NCBI GenBank assembly: GCA_918807975.1
Contig: OU964931.1
Span: 9,000,251 to 9,064,250, forward strand
Length of the DNA: 64,000 bases
Reading direction: 5' to 3'
Origin: Aplidium turbinatum
Taxonomy: Eukaryota > Chordata > Ascidiacea > Aplousobranchia > Polyclinidae
Shown here piece after piece: positions 36,561 to 48,213 of this stretch; the first letter of the stretch is position 1, and each line of letters starts with the position of its first letter. The position numbers and the translations under genes were made by a program. The notes under the pieces are model-generated. The model saw nothing but the letters and a program-made list of their open reading frames with translations, had not been told where the DNA came from and did not search any database.

Positions 36561-36695
36561 AAGTGGCACGCTTTTGACCCCTCGATTTCTTTCATGATTA
36601 TAAACAGTAGGCTATGCTGCTCTAGAGAGAAATGCCTATATATATACAGCCTTCTTGGGAATACGGCCTGCTGAACTAAAACCAAATATGGTTGC

Positions 36696-37895
36696 TAATC
36701 TCATAAAAAAACCAACAGTCTGTTTCACCTTATTCTTATTGGGATCCTAAGAAGGTTCATATTCAAATAGAAGTATAGAACTATACTTTTTGAATAAGTA
36801 CTTATATGTAATTATTATATTAAAAACAATAAAAACTATTAATACTACAAAAAGTGCTCAATGCTAAGCAAAAAAGCAAAGCAGAGCAAATTAAATCAAA
36901 TATACAGTAGAACTTGGATAACTCGTCTTCGGAAAACTTGTCAGTTTGCCCAAGTTGTCAATGATTGCCAGGTCCCGGCAGAAAGCCTATCTTTTGTACA
37001 CAATCCAGTTCGGTTAAGTGGTCATCGCATAATTCGTCAATTCGATGATGTCGTCACTGTTTTTCTTCCCCTGGGACGTAAAATTTGTCTAAGTTGTCAT
37101 CCACCCAAATGAAGACAACAAAAACGATGATGGTCAAGAGGAAGAAGAGCCTGTGCCACCTATATGTTATGCCAAGAAGACAGTGGTGAATTCGCAAGCT
37201 CACTATCAAATATGCATGAATACTTGGTTGACAAGACACTTGCAAGCAAAACGCAGTTAAAAATATCTGTGTTCTTCAGTAAAGCTGTTAAGTGAGTTAT
37301 TACTGTACTTTATTGTGTACCGTAATTAAATTCGCTTTCCCCTTTGTCTCACTTTACCACTATCGCATTTAATTAGGTCACGGAGCACCATGAAATTAAT
37401 GCGACGCGAAACATTGGCAAAATTTAGCTGTTTGCATTGGTTGTCAGTTCGCGTAAGTCGTCACTTTTTCTGTTCCCCTTGGGGTGACGAGTTATCCAAG
37501 TTCTACTGTAGTTATTACTATCTGAAACCTTAACAGCTTGTTTCACCTTTAACGGATCATCAGAAGGGTCTTATTCAAATAGAATTTTTAAGAGTTAAGT
37601 GAGGCTTCCCGTGACGCACCGAGTATTGAACGCAGGCCGATAGAGTGAGAGACCACTCCACTGACCGCTACACCACTTATTCTATTTGAATAAGACCCTT
37701 CTGATGATCCGTTAAAGGTGAAACAGGCTGTTAAGGTTTCAGATAGTAATAACTATATTTGATTTAATTATTATATTATGTTTAATAGGCTATTTATGGT
37801 ACATTGGCATATATTTGTTCTTAATCTATTTGAATAGGAACCTTCTGAGGATCTCAATAAGGGTGAAACAAGGTTTTAGAAGATTAGCAACTCTG
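36696..37895. repeat. nested inverted repeats around a tRNA-like core
   Basis: Outer arms 36696-36775 and 37826-37895 are complementary (TTGCTAATCT, GTTTCACC, AAGGTTC, ATTCAAATAG in order). Inner arms 37511-37586 and 37680-37755 are nearly perfect complements: TAGTTATTACTATCTGAAAC pairs with GTTTCAGATAGTAATAACTA. Inner and outer arms are themselves related. The inner loop, 37587-37679, reads on the minus strand AAGTGGTGTAGCGGTCAGTG then TGCGTTCAATACTCGG, like a tRNA A box and B box. A Tigger-like MITE lies between the left arms. Confidence 0.8.
36905..37508. mobile_element. Tigger/pogo-like MITE
   Basis: Ends are CAGTAGAACTTGGATAACTC and GAGTTATCCAAGTTCTACTG, exact complements over 20 bases. 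TA flanks each side (36903-36904, 37509-37510). The CAGTAGA start and TA target are typical of Tigger/pogo elements in the Tc1/mariner superfamily. No transposase in 604 bp. Confidence 0.9.
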
Positions 37896-38334
37896 TTTTC
37901 GTTAATTTAGTCTGCTTAACTTTTTAGAGTTTCATTGGGCACTCTTTTTGTAATTTATTGATAGTATTTATTACAAGTGCTGCAACTTTTAAACAGAATG
38001 ACTTCCCTTAATGTAACCTTATTATGAGCACGATATTGTGTATATAACTATATATACTTGGTGGCAGCTGACTTGGGTGACTTTTTTGTTTTTCGCTGCC
38101 ATCCTTGTTGTACGAATTGTTTGTTTTCATCAATTGTGCTTTGTAAATTTTTGTTTTTTCCAACAGAATAAACTGAACTTGAATTATAAATTCAAAAGAT
38201 CTGTGTTTACAATGGGTATATATACATATTTAACACAGGAGCTTATTTAGCACATTTACACATACATATTAACACAGGAGCATAAAAATAAGTGTTAAAA
38301 AAATTAACTGTTTATATATGTGTTTTGTTAAAAC
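37896..38334. promoter_or_regulatory. 5' flank and untranslated region of LCLAT1
   Basis: This AT-rich stretch precedes the start codon at 38335. No TATA box or clear initiator can be assigned. It contains the repeated phrase CATATTTAACACAGGAGC/CATATTAACACAGGAGC at 38224 and 38265. Confidence 0.35.
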
Positions 38335-41300
38335 ATGGTAACATCAAGTAATAAGCATGCTCCTCTTGGGATCTTCGGTGGTGTATTAACAATCGGGTTC
38401 ATTTTGTTAACAAGCTTTTATGGAGCTGTTTTTATCTATGGACCTATTCTTCCTTTAATGTTTTTATGGCCGTGGCTTTTTCGTCGTTTGGCAGAGATGC
38501 TTGCATCAACGTGGCAAACTCTACTGGTTGTAAGTATTATTGTGAAAGTGTTGAAAAATTTCACCTTTAAAAGTGACTATTGCATAATACATATTATGTA
38601 CATGTAGGTTTTGTAATCTTGGGTTATTAAAACATCAGTAAATTTGTTTTTATATTGTTTTGTACTGTATCAGTTTTTGTATCAGTCATCTCTGTTTATT
38701 TGAAGGACAATAATTGTTTATGTAATACTGCGAGAAAAGTTACAGAAAATTTTGTTTAAAATTGTTCAAGTATGTCTGACTCTTCAATCTTCATTATACA
38801 AACAAACTAGTTTTGCTTAATTTTATATGTTGGTCAAACGTTCAAAAGATAGCACTCAGTTCGCCTTGATAGCACTATATGATACTCAACTTGGTTTTGA
38901 ATATTTATCCTCTGACTGGCAAAGCCTTGATAGGTTATTCCTGGTAGTTTTGCATACTTGTACTAAGCTTTTGACCATAGGCGCCTAACTATTTTTTTGG
39001 CCGTGGGGGCGAAAGCGTGTTTCACCAGCAGCAACGTAAATTCGGCGAAATGTCATGCAGATAAATGACGTAATTATGTCGTCACACTAGAATTGCTTTT
39101 ATTGCCACACTCGGAGTTATCGCTACGTTCGACCTACCGTTAATTATTATAACAAAACTCGACCAAAGCACATGCTATGCGTCTGCGTTGATGGACTGCG
39201 ATTCTTTAAGCTAAGCACAACATAAAGTTTAGCAACGAACTAGATTTATTAGCATGAAACAAGAGACGAAAAGGTTTACTAAAAGGTATTGTCTGTAAAT
39301 GGAATGAAAATACTAACTTGATCATACGCTTGAAAATATGGGTCTGCTACTATTCGGTGAGTCCGATTCGGTGAGTTTCTAACCTCTAACCCAGGGGCGG
39401 GCAACTTCTTCAGTCGGCGGGCCTGATATGGGAAAATGAAGTACTTGGCGGGCCGGATTCATGAATCGCTACATTAATCGCATATTTATCTACCTAGACA
39501 AGAAATAAATGGTATTTAATGCAATGTAAACTTGAGGTTTAAAGCATAGAGACCAGAAAAAATATTTAATGAATTTATTAACAATTAACGTAATGTACTT
39601 CAATAACTGGTAAAGTCAATGAGACAATGTGGTCTATGAAAGCTGTCAACAAGTTCTTTAAACTCTGGCTGCATGTCGTACGTAGAAACCCTCAGTAAAA
39701 ACTGCACGTGAACATCAGTGAGATTGGAACCTAAGTTGTTTCTGGTAGACCACAAGGGTCGACTTGCCTCCGCTGAAACCCCAACATCGGGAGCTCCTAA
39801 TCTCGCATGAAGGCAACGGGTGTGAGGAACCAGTAACCCTCGCCCGTAACTTGACTAAAACCATGCTAAAAGTACAAACGTCCATGCTATAAGTCGAATG
39901 TCCATGCTAAAAGTCGAAAACAAAGAATCAAGGAACTAAAGAATAACTAACAGTCACTATTATTTGACGTAGTAAGCAAGTAGTGGGGGATTGCGGCAGA
40001 GTGTGGCGCGGGCCACATTATCATGTAAAGCCGGAAGCTGTCTGCGGGCCGCTCAAAATCCAATCGCGGGCCGTATCCGGCCCGCGGGCCGTATGTTGCT
40101 CGCCCCTGCTCTAACCTCTAATCCCTAACCCTATAACGGCAATGATAATTAGGCTACGGTACCCAATAATTAAAAAAAAAAATTAAGAAAATCACTGAAT
40201 AGGGATCGGACTCACCAAATCGGACTCACCGAATCGGCCTCACCGAAACAGGCCATTCCTTGAAAATATACCTGTTGAAAGCAAAATCATTCATGTTTAC
40301 ATCAATTCAACAGCACGTCACCTTGAATAAATTTAAAAGTTGCTGACATCCGTAAACAGCTCTTGAAAAATAGTTACGGAGAGACGTTTGATTAAGTTTT
40401 CGACTTGACATTGCTCCCTTTTCACTACAATATCGCAACTTATCGCTGACCAGCTTTCAAGTTTCAATTCGCTGTAATACGCCCGTTTTCGTGTTGCAGA
40501 TGAAACAAAAAATGCCCATATTCCCCGCCTTTGATCGGGTTTCTATGGCAACGGTCGTGTGTGCGCCATGCAGTTTGCGCGAGTCCATTGTTGCGTTGAT
40601 TATGCCACGTGTGCGCAATGCGGTTTGCACCAGCCCTTGTTACGTTGGTTAGTGGTTACCTCGGGCCGAGACTTCAAGTTCATTTTCACAGCAAGCGATT
40701 CACTGCCGCGACAATTCTCTGCAGAGGTTTCGACTTTCGAAAGCGACATCGAGTCTGTTTGCATGCGCATAAAGCTAAACGCACGCTTCGTTAACGTAGC
40801 AAATTATGTTGTTTTTGGGTGCATTCAACATCTGATGACATTGAATCGACGCAATATGGTAGATTTTTGCTATATCTCAGGCAGCAAAATCAGTCATTTT
40901 ACATTGACTCAACGTCTGCAGACGTTGAATCAATGTAAAAATGACAGATTTTTTTTGTCTGGTGTGGGTTTGTAGCATCGCTACTCGTTCTAGTGATTAT
41001 TTAGCGCGAAGCTGTTGCGGTTTGCATTTAAAAATGTTTTCCTGCTGCCGATCGCTAGTTCATCTATTGTTTTATGTATCAATGCAGCATAAAAAGTTGC
41101 TCCCACGCATAAATATGCGTGGGGGCCTGGCCCCCACGCCCCCACGGGTTAGGCGCCTATGCTTTTGACACTGGGCCGGTTACCGAGATTGGCAGGGTGA
41201 AGTTTCTTTCTTTGAAGTCTTGTTGCTGGAGAAATAATCCATCCATTAGCTGCTGCTGAATGGAGAGCAGTGCTTACAATGCGTTGCTCAAGCGCACACC

Positions 41301-44300
41301 CCAAGAGTCGAACCGGCGCCGCTTAATCATGAAGTTTTTTTGTTCACAAAGTCATGCGTTAACCACTAACCAACTGAGCTATCGGGGCGGACAACTTGTA
41401 GCAGAGTACCACTTCTGTGCTAGATTTACCAAACATTCCGATCACTTTTTGCTTAAGACGTGCTACCGGAATAACACTACTTATATGAAATGATTTTATC
41501 ATTGTTTCAGTAGATATAATACGTTGTTTTGTTTTTCATGTACTGATGCATATGGAAGGCACTTTATGGTAAGTTGTCAGTTGTGTACAATGGTTTGAAT
41601 GCAACCCTTACGGTATACACACAGTTACGGTAAAATTAACTGGTGATTATGCCGAGTACATTAAAAATAAGCTTTTTTACAGTTTATTATACTCAGTAGT
41701 ACTATAGCTTTATAGATTACTAATTAACTAATAACTGTGTTTCTCTTACATAGTGTGTTGTTTTATCATTCCTTTTGGATATAGTAGCTGAAAGCTTGAA
41801 TGTACTCATGGTTTGTATTTTACTACATTTTTGTAACCAAAATTACTGTGTTAAAGCACTCCAAATCATAACTTGTAAGCTGTATTAAGGTGTCAAAATT
41901 GTTACAGAAAATGATTGTGCTAATTTCTTCTTAGAAAAAGTTCATGGCGTAAAAGTTGTTGTGTCTGGCGATTCAATTGACCGACATGAAAAAACTGTAG
42001 TGCTGATGAATCATAGAACCAGAATCGACTGGATGTATTTCTTCCCAGTTGTCTTTCATATGAAGATATTAAATAGGCAAAAGATTGCTTTGAAATCAAT
42101 TTTAAAATGGATTCCCGGAGTTGGTGAGTTAAATATTTTATTTTGTACTTTCATTTAGCTAAAGTTCACGAACTAAAATTGATGTCGAAGTCTCATATCT
42201 TTAAGTCCAATATTATGGTTAGTAAATGTGGTTTAGAAATGATTTTTGCCGGTTAGATAAGACTATTTTACAACCCTGTTGCTTACTGCCAAGCTATTTT
42301 CCTTGTTGAAATTTGGGGCTTTGACTGTAAAGTGAAGAACTTTGATGCGTACAAATGGAGTCCTTCGATAAAGAGTTGGCTCGCTATAGTCAGATGTTTT
42401 TGGCTCAATAAAAATCACTAGTAAAAAAAAAAAACATTTTTGCGAGTTTGAAGCGTCAATCTAATACAATTTTAAATTTTGCTGAAGGTTGGGCCATGCA
42501 AGTAGCCGCATACATTTTCCTGGACCGGAACTGGGAAACAGATCAGCATCACATCGATAGAATCCTTAGTTACTTTGTGGAGTTGGATTCAAAACCAAAT
42601 ATTTTGTTCTTTCCCGAAGGTATACATTACATTATTCACTTTACGAGATTACGATAAAGATTGGTTACATAAAGTTGCTAGTACTGAAGGGAATGGTTTC
42701 CGAAGTGTGCCCTGCTTATGCCTGTTTGAGTGTTTGACTATGAAAACGTGTCGGTTGTTGTTATCATTACTTATCATGAAGAACATAGCCGACCGATAAA
42801 CCATTGACTTTGCGTTGGTTGGTTGGACATTACAATTTCTACTTTGATCGCGATGGGCTTGTTTGCGGCCGTTGCGTTTTGTCTGCAAATTAAATACAAT
42901 TTACCGAGCCAGCGAACTGTGATAATTCGTTCCAAGCAGAAGTCTCCTTTAGAGATCATCATGCTAACTTAACTCTGTCAAAACGATACGCAATTACCCT
43001 ACTTTAACAACAGGATCACCTTTCCTTTAACAACTAGCAGCAACGTTTGGCGTACGTGTCATTGCTTTAGGCTACTACTTTTGCGCATCGTAAAAAATCT
43101 TTCAAAGAACGTTTTTGACTTGCAGGTACAGATTTAAGCGAAGACAACAAGCGAAAGAGTCAAGAGTTTGCCAAAAAGAATGATCTTCCCATATTTGAGC
43201 ATGTTCTTCAACCTCGCACGAAAGGCTTTACATATTTTGTGAATACCTTGCGAAACAGTGCGTATGATGGCTATTTAGTAATAGTTCAGAGCTATTGAAC
43301 TGCAGTACTGCTGCACAATACTTTATTTCCACTACAACAAATTGCATTTAATCACGTGCGGTGCTTATAGAACAGTGGTTCTCAAATTGTTTCAAAAAAT
43401 TTGTGTAAAGGTCCCCTTGCAATTTTTTTAGGGATTTGCGGTCAAATTCGCACAGAAATGGTTAATCATTCGTTTATTACATGCAATTATAAATTCACAC
43501 GTCAATGAGATTGGTGCACCTGCTTAACTGTTATCAGTCCTTCTATGTTAGATTCCGTTTTGCATAATGCCAATATCATGCATCACATTCAACCTGTTTC
43601 GAGGTTTTGTTTTGATAGCAAGTAGTGTTAAAAATGCTGTTTCACATTCTTGAGTTGTTGGAAATGGAATCATCAGTTCCAGTGCCATATTTGCGATATC
43701 AGGTTAGGACTGCACCATTTCAACCCAAACGTCATTGCAGCACATCTCACAGAAAATACGTTTTGCATCCCCACCATTCACCTAATCAATAAACTGTTCT
43801 TTGATTGTAATAGGCTAAGTTGTCTTCCGATGGCAGATTGCTAACATTAGTTTCAAACGGGTTAACGAAACAACCGTATCTACTTTTAAACATAGCCGTA
43901 GGAGAAAACATTTTGGAGGTGCGAAAAAAACTTTGCCCAAATCGTGTCTTTACAAATACACTTCTAAAAACGCAACATTTTTTCAATTTCCTGCAGATAC
44001 CGATACTGCAGCGAAGCTTAGCATTCTGCCCAGATTCCAATACCACATGCAACATTGTCCAAAATCGATGGCAATGCATTTGCATTGATTATCCCAAGTA
44101 ACTGGATATATTTGCCTAAATTAGCATAGTGATGCTTTAGTGTAACAGGGGACCAACCGCTTTTCTGCACCTCCTTCTCCTACAACAATGCGTTTGAAGA
44201 TCTTGTAGGTTGGGAAAGTAATGGCAAATTTACTCTCTAAAGACTCCAATCATGAAAAAGCAGAGGCTGTCCACTGTCCAGTGACCACAGCTCAATCTGT

Positions 44301-46210
44301 CCTAATGAAGAGAAAAAAAGGCAACTGTCTGCTGCAAGAGAAAGAAAATATAGAGTTTGCTGGCTTAGATATTGTAATCACATCAATATTTCGTTTAAGA
44401 AAAACTCACAGCGTTTTTTTTTTAAAGTGCTTCGCGGACCCCACTTTGAGAACCACTGCATGGAAAGAATAAAAGCTTTACCACCACAGAATGTTTAAGT
44501 GCAGACATCAATGTATCTTGATAACGCTTCAATTGTGCAATACGTACTAGCATATATGCAAATTGCAAACGTACTTAGTAGATTGTTATTTTCTCGACAA
44601 TCACACTAACGATTGCCTGCCATCTGAGGTCACAGGGCAGAAAAGGTTAAAAGAATCTAGTCTTTTGACTTTTGAGTGTATAAATATCCGATTTTTAAGG
44701 GTGTACAGACCCGGTTCTAGACGAGAAAAAAAATACCGATAAAGCTTTGTAGGGGATTTATTATGTTACACCGCAAAAGAAGAAATCCTAACAACACAGG
44801 ATTTTAGATTGTTTTTATTTCAAGAACAGAATTTCAAATATCTCTTTGTATCTATATAATTGCTACAGTGTAAAATATTCAACAAGGCTTCGCTATGTGC
44901 CGTTGAAGTGCCTGAGTGTGTTTTCCAGTCAGCGGCATACACGCCGTACATGATGTTACCCTTGCCTACCCGTACAACATCCCGGTCGGAGAGAAGGAGA
45001 TGCTGATGGGGGAAGTACCTCGCGAAGTGCACTTCAACATCAAGCGCTATGACATTGAAGATGTGAGTTTGTTTTCAAGATTTTTGGTCTCGCTTTTTCA
45101 CCATGGGACAATTATTTTCTATTAAACATTGTCACCACTTCATCCCTGCTTCTGAATTGTCATTACATTGAGTTTACAACTGAATTATTAAATTGAATAG
45201 TTTTGTTGTTTGTCCCATATGATTGTGTATTACGTAATATTGGACTATAGGCTACATGGGAGCATAATTGCTTCACCATGCGTGTGGCCCAATATTGTCT
45301 TGTAAAGCTTTGATTTATGGAAGTGGCTATATTTCCGGCGCTTTGCCATATTTATGGCGCCTTTCGTCATGATGTGCAATCAATAAGCTTTGTGGCAGTG
45401 TTGCCAGATTAAAAATTATTGTCCAAACTTCGTAGAGAGTTGCCAATCTGGAAAAATTCTCTGGTTAAGTTTGCTATCTGCCCAGGACTTCAAATTTTCT
45501 CAAATCACAAGTCTTTGTCTTCAACGGTTTTGACATTTTCTCAACTTGGAATAGTATTTTTTATCTGGCAACACTCGCGGCGAAAGGTGCCATAAATAAA
45601 GCCACTTCTCTTATCGCTACGATACGCCTGATAAAACTTCATTTTTCCCGTTCAAGTAGACATAACAATAACAGCGTTTATATTGTGCCACATCCACAAT
45701 GCAAACTATGAAAAACACGTAAAGAACGCAAAGTGACATAATTTCAAGCTGTTGCAAAATGTTTTCCAGCTTCCGAAAGAAGAATCAGAACTCGCGAAGT
45801 GGTGTCAGCATCGTTGGGCGGAGAAAGAAAAGCTTTTAGAAGAATTCTATTCCGAACCAGATTCATCCGCGCGGAAGTTTAAATCGAACAAAAAGCCACC
45901 GTACCACGCCCGTGACGGTGTCCTTTGGCTGGCGTTCGCTCTCTGGCTCTTTTTGGCTACGATCTTCACCTATCTCATGCTTTTCTATCCATTTGCACGA
46001 TTGTATTCACTTTTACTGACGTCATTTTATATAGCTGAAAGCTATTTGGTTGGCGGCTTCCCAAAAATGGAAATGTTGCTGTACGAAATGTTTCAAGTCT
46101 CGCGCGATAAGTGGGGAATGAAAAATAAAGATCGGTACGGCGCAAGCGGTGACCACAGCGACAAGGTTGGAAGCACCTATGACAAATATCTCAACGATTC
46201 TGACAGCTAA
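38335..46210 (+). CDS. LCLAT1: lysocardiolipin acyltransferase 1, six exons
   Basis: An ER membrane acyltransferase that remodels cardiolipin and phosphatidylinositol in its family. Exons: 38335-38533, 41935-42123, 42488-42619, 43126-43257, 44929-45062 and 45770-46210 (TAA at 46208), giving 408 residues; human has about 376-414. TM1 (LGIFGGVLTIGFILLTSFYG) is near residues 11-30. VLMNHRTRIDWMY is acyltransferase block I (NHxxxxD), FFPEG then TDLSED is block III, and VTLAYPYN follows. The C-terminal exon has LWLAFALWLFLATIFTYLML, a membrane helix pair. Exon 1 has an oddity: the strong GTAAGT donor at 38530 leaves phase 0, but exon 2 needs phase 1, which the weaker donor GTATTA at 38534 supplies. 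A small exon between them is the alternative. Introns hold several repeats, including the nest at 38886-41395. Confidence 0.93.
39353..40247. mobile_element. inverted-repeat element with TTCGGTGAG ends, host of another hAT
   Basis: The left end TTCGGTGAGTCCGATTCGGT is the complement of the right end, which reads ACCAAATCGGACTCACCGAA then TCGGCCTCACCGAA. Just inside is degenerate telomere-like sequence (TCTAACCTCTAACC; CTAATCCCTAACCC). The hAT at 39392 landed in it. With the insert removed the element is short, about 170-180 bp. Confidence 0.75.
39392..40108. mobile_element. innermost hAT-type element with exact target duplication
   Basis: Ends are CAGGGGCGGGCAACTT and GTTGCTCGCCCCTG, with exact CTCTAACC on each side (39384-39391, 40109-40116). 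GGCGGGCC repeats near each end (GGCGGGCCTGATATGGG; CCGGCCCGCGGGCC) are typical hAT subterminal repeats. Non-autonomous at 717 bp. Confidence 0.92.
40873..40955. repeat. palindromic MITE, best copy
   Basis: This is the most perfect copy: CAGGCAGCAAAATCAGTCAT, then TTTACATTGACTCAACGTC, the centre TGCAGACGTTGAATCAATGT, then AAAAATGACAGATTTTTTTT and GTCTGG. Arms pair over about 40 bases. It lies in the hAT at 38976-41161. Confidence 0.85.
43373..44458. mobile_element. hAT-type element in LCLAT1 intron 4
   Basis: Ends are CAGTGGTTCTCAAATTG and CACTTTGAGAACCACTG, a classic hAT terminal repeat. Flanks (CTTATAGAA, CATGGAAAG) do not give a clean duplication. AAAGGTCCCC near the left and GCGGACCCCA near the right are subterminal complements. 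No transposase recognised in 1086 bp. Confidence 0.85.
45320..45608. mobile_element. inverted-repeat MITE in LCLAT1 intron 5
   Basis: GAAGTGGCTATATTT pairs with AATAAAGCCACTTC. Further in, ATTTATGGCGCCTTTCG pairs with CGAAAGGTGCCATAAAT, and AGTGTTGCCAGATTAAAA pairs with TTTATCTGGCAACACT. The arms cover most of the 289 bp. The AGTGTTGCCAGAT word recurs at about 46858. Confidence 0.8.
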
Positions 46211-48213
46211 ATAGAGATAAAGTGAATTTTCTCGATAGATTGCCATATACAGAAATCTAACCACTGTTTTTTGTTCATTTAATTCAATTACTGTACTGCA
46301 ATGAATGGCATTGATACTCAAACAAGCATTGAATGCCGAGCGCAAAACAGAGTAAATTCATGTAATTCGTACAGTCGTACACTTGTTCGGTTAGTGTTCT
46401 TTTACCATCGTGCAAAATCTGATCCGTTACTCTTGCAGTTTTTAATACGACTCAAGAGAATTACATTTTGCCACTGAGATTTTGGTAAATGTTTTCTAGT
46501 TTAACTTAAATCGACTCGAAACTTGCAGTATATTGAATGAGTAAGCTGTCTTGTTATTGTGTGATTATTGTACTGTACACTTCACTGCATGCTGCTTGTC
46601 GTGATTTTCATGTACTGTGTTCCAAACCCGTAACCAGCCATTTTCAAACGCCTGTTCCGGGAACAGTGTTCCCAAATCCCAAAAATGTAAACCCTTTGGA
46701 CAGAAAACCCACCGCTTCTGAAACTCCTCATATTTCTTGCTGTCGTTAAACAAGTGAGATTGTCCGCTCGAAGAAAGGACCTTTTGCAGGGCTGTTAAAT
46801 CGGGCAAAAAATGTGCGACTCCGACTGCTCGATTTACAACTGGCCGACTCTGGCTTCAGTGTTGCCAGATCTTTTAAAAATTTTGTCCTTTTTTATTTTA
46901 TTAAAATTTCATTTCTTTTAAAGTTGTGATCGATATTGAAACGGCGACTTTCACAATAACTGACAAGAACAAACGCTTCTATTTTCTGGTGAAGTTTCAG
47001 AGAACAAGAAACAACATTTTGAAAAAAGTTTGCAAACAAAAATTTTATTGTTCATCGTTTTGTTTGAAGTTGGTCGGCCTTTTTTTCTCCGACTTCCCAG
47101 CCCTGACCTTTTGTCTCAAAATTGACAGACATGTCGTGTTTTTACCAAATCTCTTGTCGTTTTAAAATAGATCTTCGTTCTTTGTGAAACATAAACTTCC
47201 TACAGTTGTATCTCCGCACATTCGCATTCTTTTTTTAGCGCTTTCCTGAATATATTTATTACACGTGTACTCGAATCAAATATTATACGTGTTGGCATAT
47301 GAACTAAAAGTAAAAACGTAGCGTACAGACTGATATTCAGTCAACAAATCAAATATAATTGGCAGGCTTTTGTTGCATGTTTGTAATTTCATTGTCATCA
47401 ATTCACTGTGCTACCATTGTAGTTATACACCACACCACGGATGTCGTACGCTTTTTAATGTTTTAGAAATATGTAGCATTGCTGTTTTGGCCAACTGTCT
47501 CAGTGAACGATGATCAAGTTTAGTGCCTGCTACATGGTTGAGTACTGAAAGCGCTAGTACAACGTGTGAAAGGACGTAAGTTCGACGCCTGTCGACGGTG
47601 TCCTTGTGAAAGACACTTAAAGAAGCCCTTGAGCACGAAAATTTGCTTGCTTGCCGCTCAATCTGTATCTTCACCAGCCGCGCAATGGCCTGCATACGAC
47701 ATAAAATAAATGAGATTGCGATCAAAAAGTTTTCACATCTATCTCTTAAAAGTGGCTCTAAACGTTAAACATTTAGCGAACCGCATCGACTTTCCGACGC
47801 AAGCACTTAACGCTAAAAGTTCATGTGTACTAAAGGCTGTGCTAACATGTGATGACTTGGGAAGTTAGACAAGGTTTTCTTAAGTTTTTTATTCACTAGA
47901 TTTGCTTGTATGTTCAAGATTGATGTTTTGTCAACGTCCGATGCTATCAATTCATGTTTTTGTAAAATCGTATAGTTGGAAGCAATCATTTGTGCATCAA
48001 AATAAATTCGCTGTACGGAATGTAGCCTACGAGTTTCATTCGATATTGTTATTTGTCTACACAGGAGATCAATCGCACACAAGAAGAAGCGAGCCTTGGT
48101 TTTAGTATCTTTACCTCGGTTTGGAGCTAGTCACGTCTTCGTTACCTTTCGCTTTGTGTCAGCAATAGTTTTTCCATGTTTGAAGTTATAAGCCTTCTCT
48201 GTAGACATGGGGG
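46211..48213. other. LCLAT1 3' flank and intergenic sequence
   Basis: The 3' untranslated region of LCLAT1 starts here, but no clear polyadenylation signal can be assigned. An eroded inverted-body SINE A-like fragment lies at about 47560-47700 (GGTGTCCTTGTGAAAGACAC). No other gene or repeat recognised. Confidence 0.4.

Larger units (their letters stand above)
38976..41161. mobile_element. hAT-type element inserted in SINE B
   Basis: Ends are CATAGGCGCCTAACTA and GGGTTAGGCGCCTATG, with exact CTTTTGAC flanking (38968-38975, 41162-41169). Hosts a palindromic MITE copy at 40873-40955 and the compound at 39353-40247. No transposase remains. GGGGGCCTGGCCCCCACGCC near the right end is a GC-rich subterminal palindrome. 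Confidence 0.92.
38886..41395 (-). repeat. SINE B split by a hAT nest, in LCLAT1 intron 1
   Basis: The SINE B 3' end (TTGAATATTTATCCTCTGAC) runs to 38975. The rest, from the target duplication at 41162 through ACCGAGATTGGCAGGGTGAA, ends in the tRNA-like head AACCAACTGAGCTATCGGGG at about 41375-41395. The insert between them is a complete hAT-like element with two further levels inside. Confidence 0.9.

Noticed and set aside
37587-37679. A functional tRNA gene
   Set aside because: A- and B-box-like words are present, but the cloverleaf does not fold convincingly and the anticodon arm is unclear.
39381-40140. Interstitial telomere array
   Set aside because: The CTAACC-type words are few and degenerate, and belong to the small element into which a hAT inserted.
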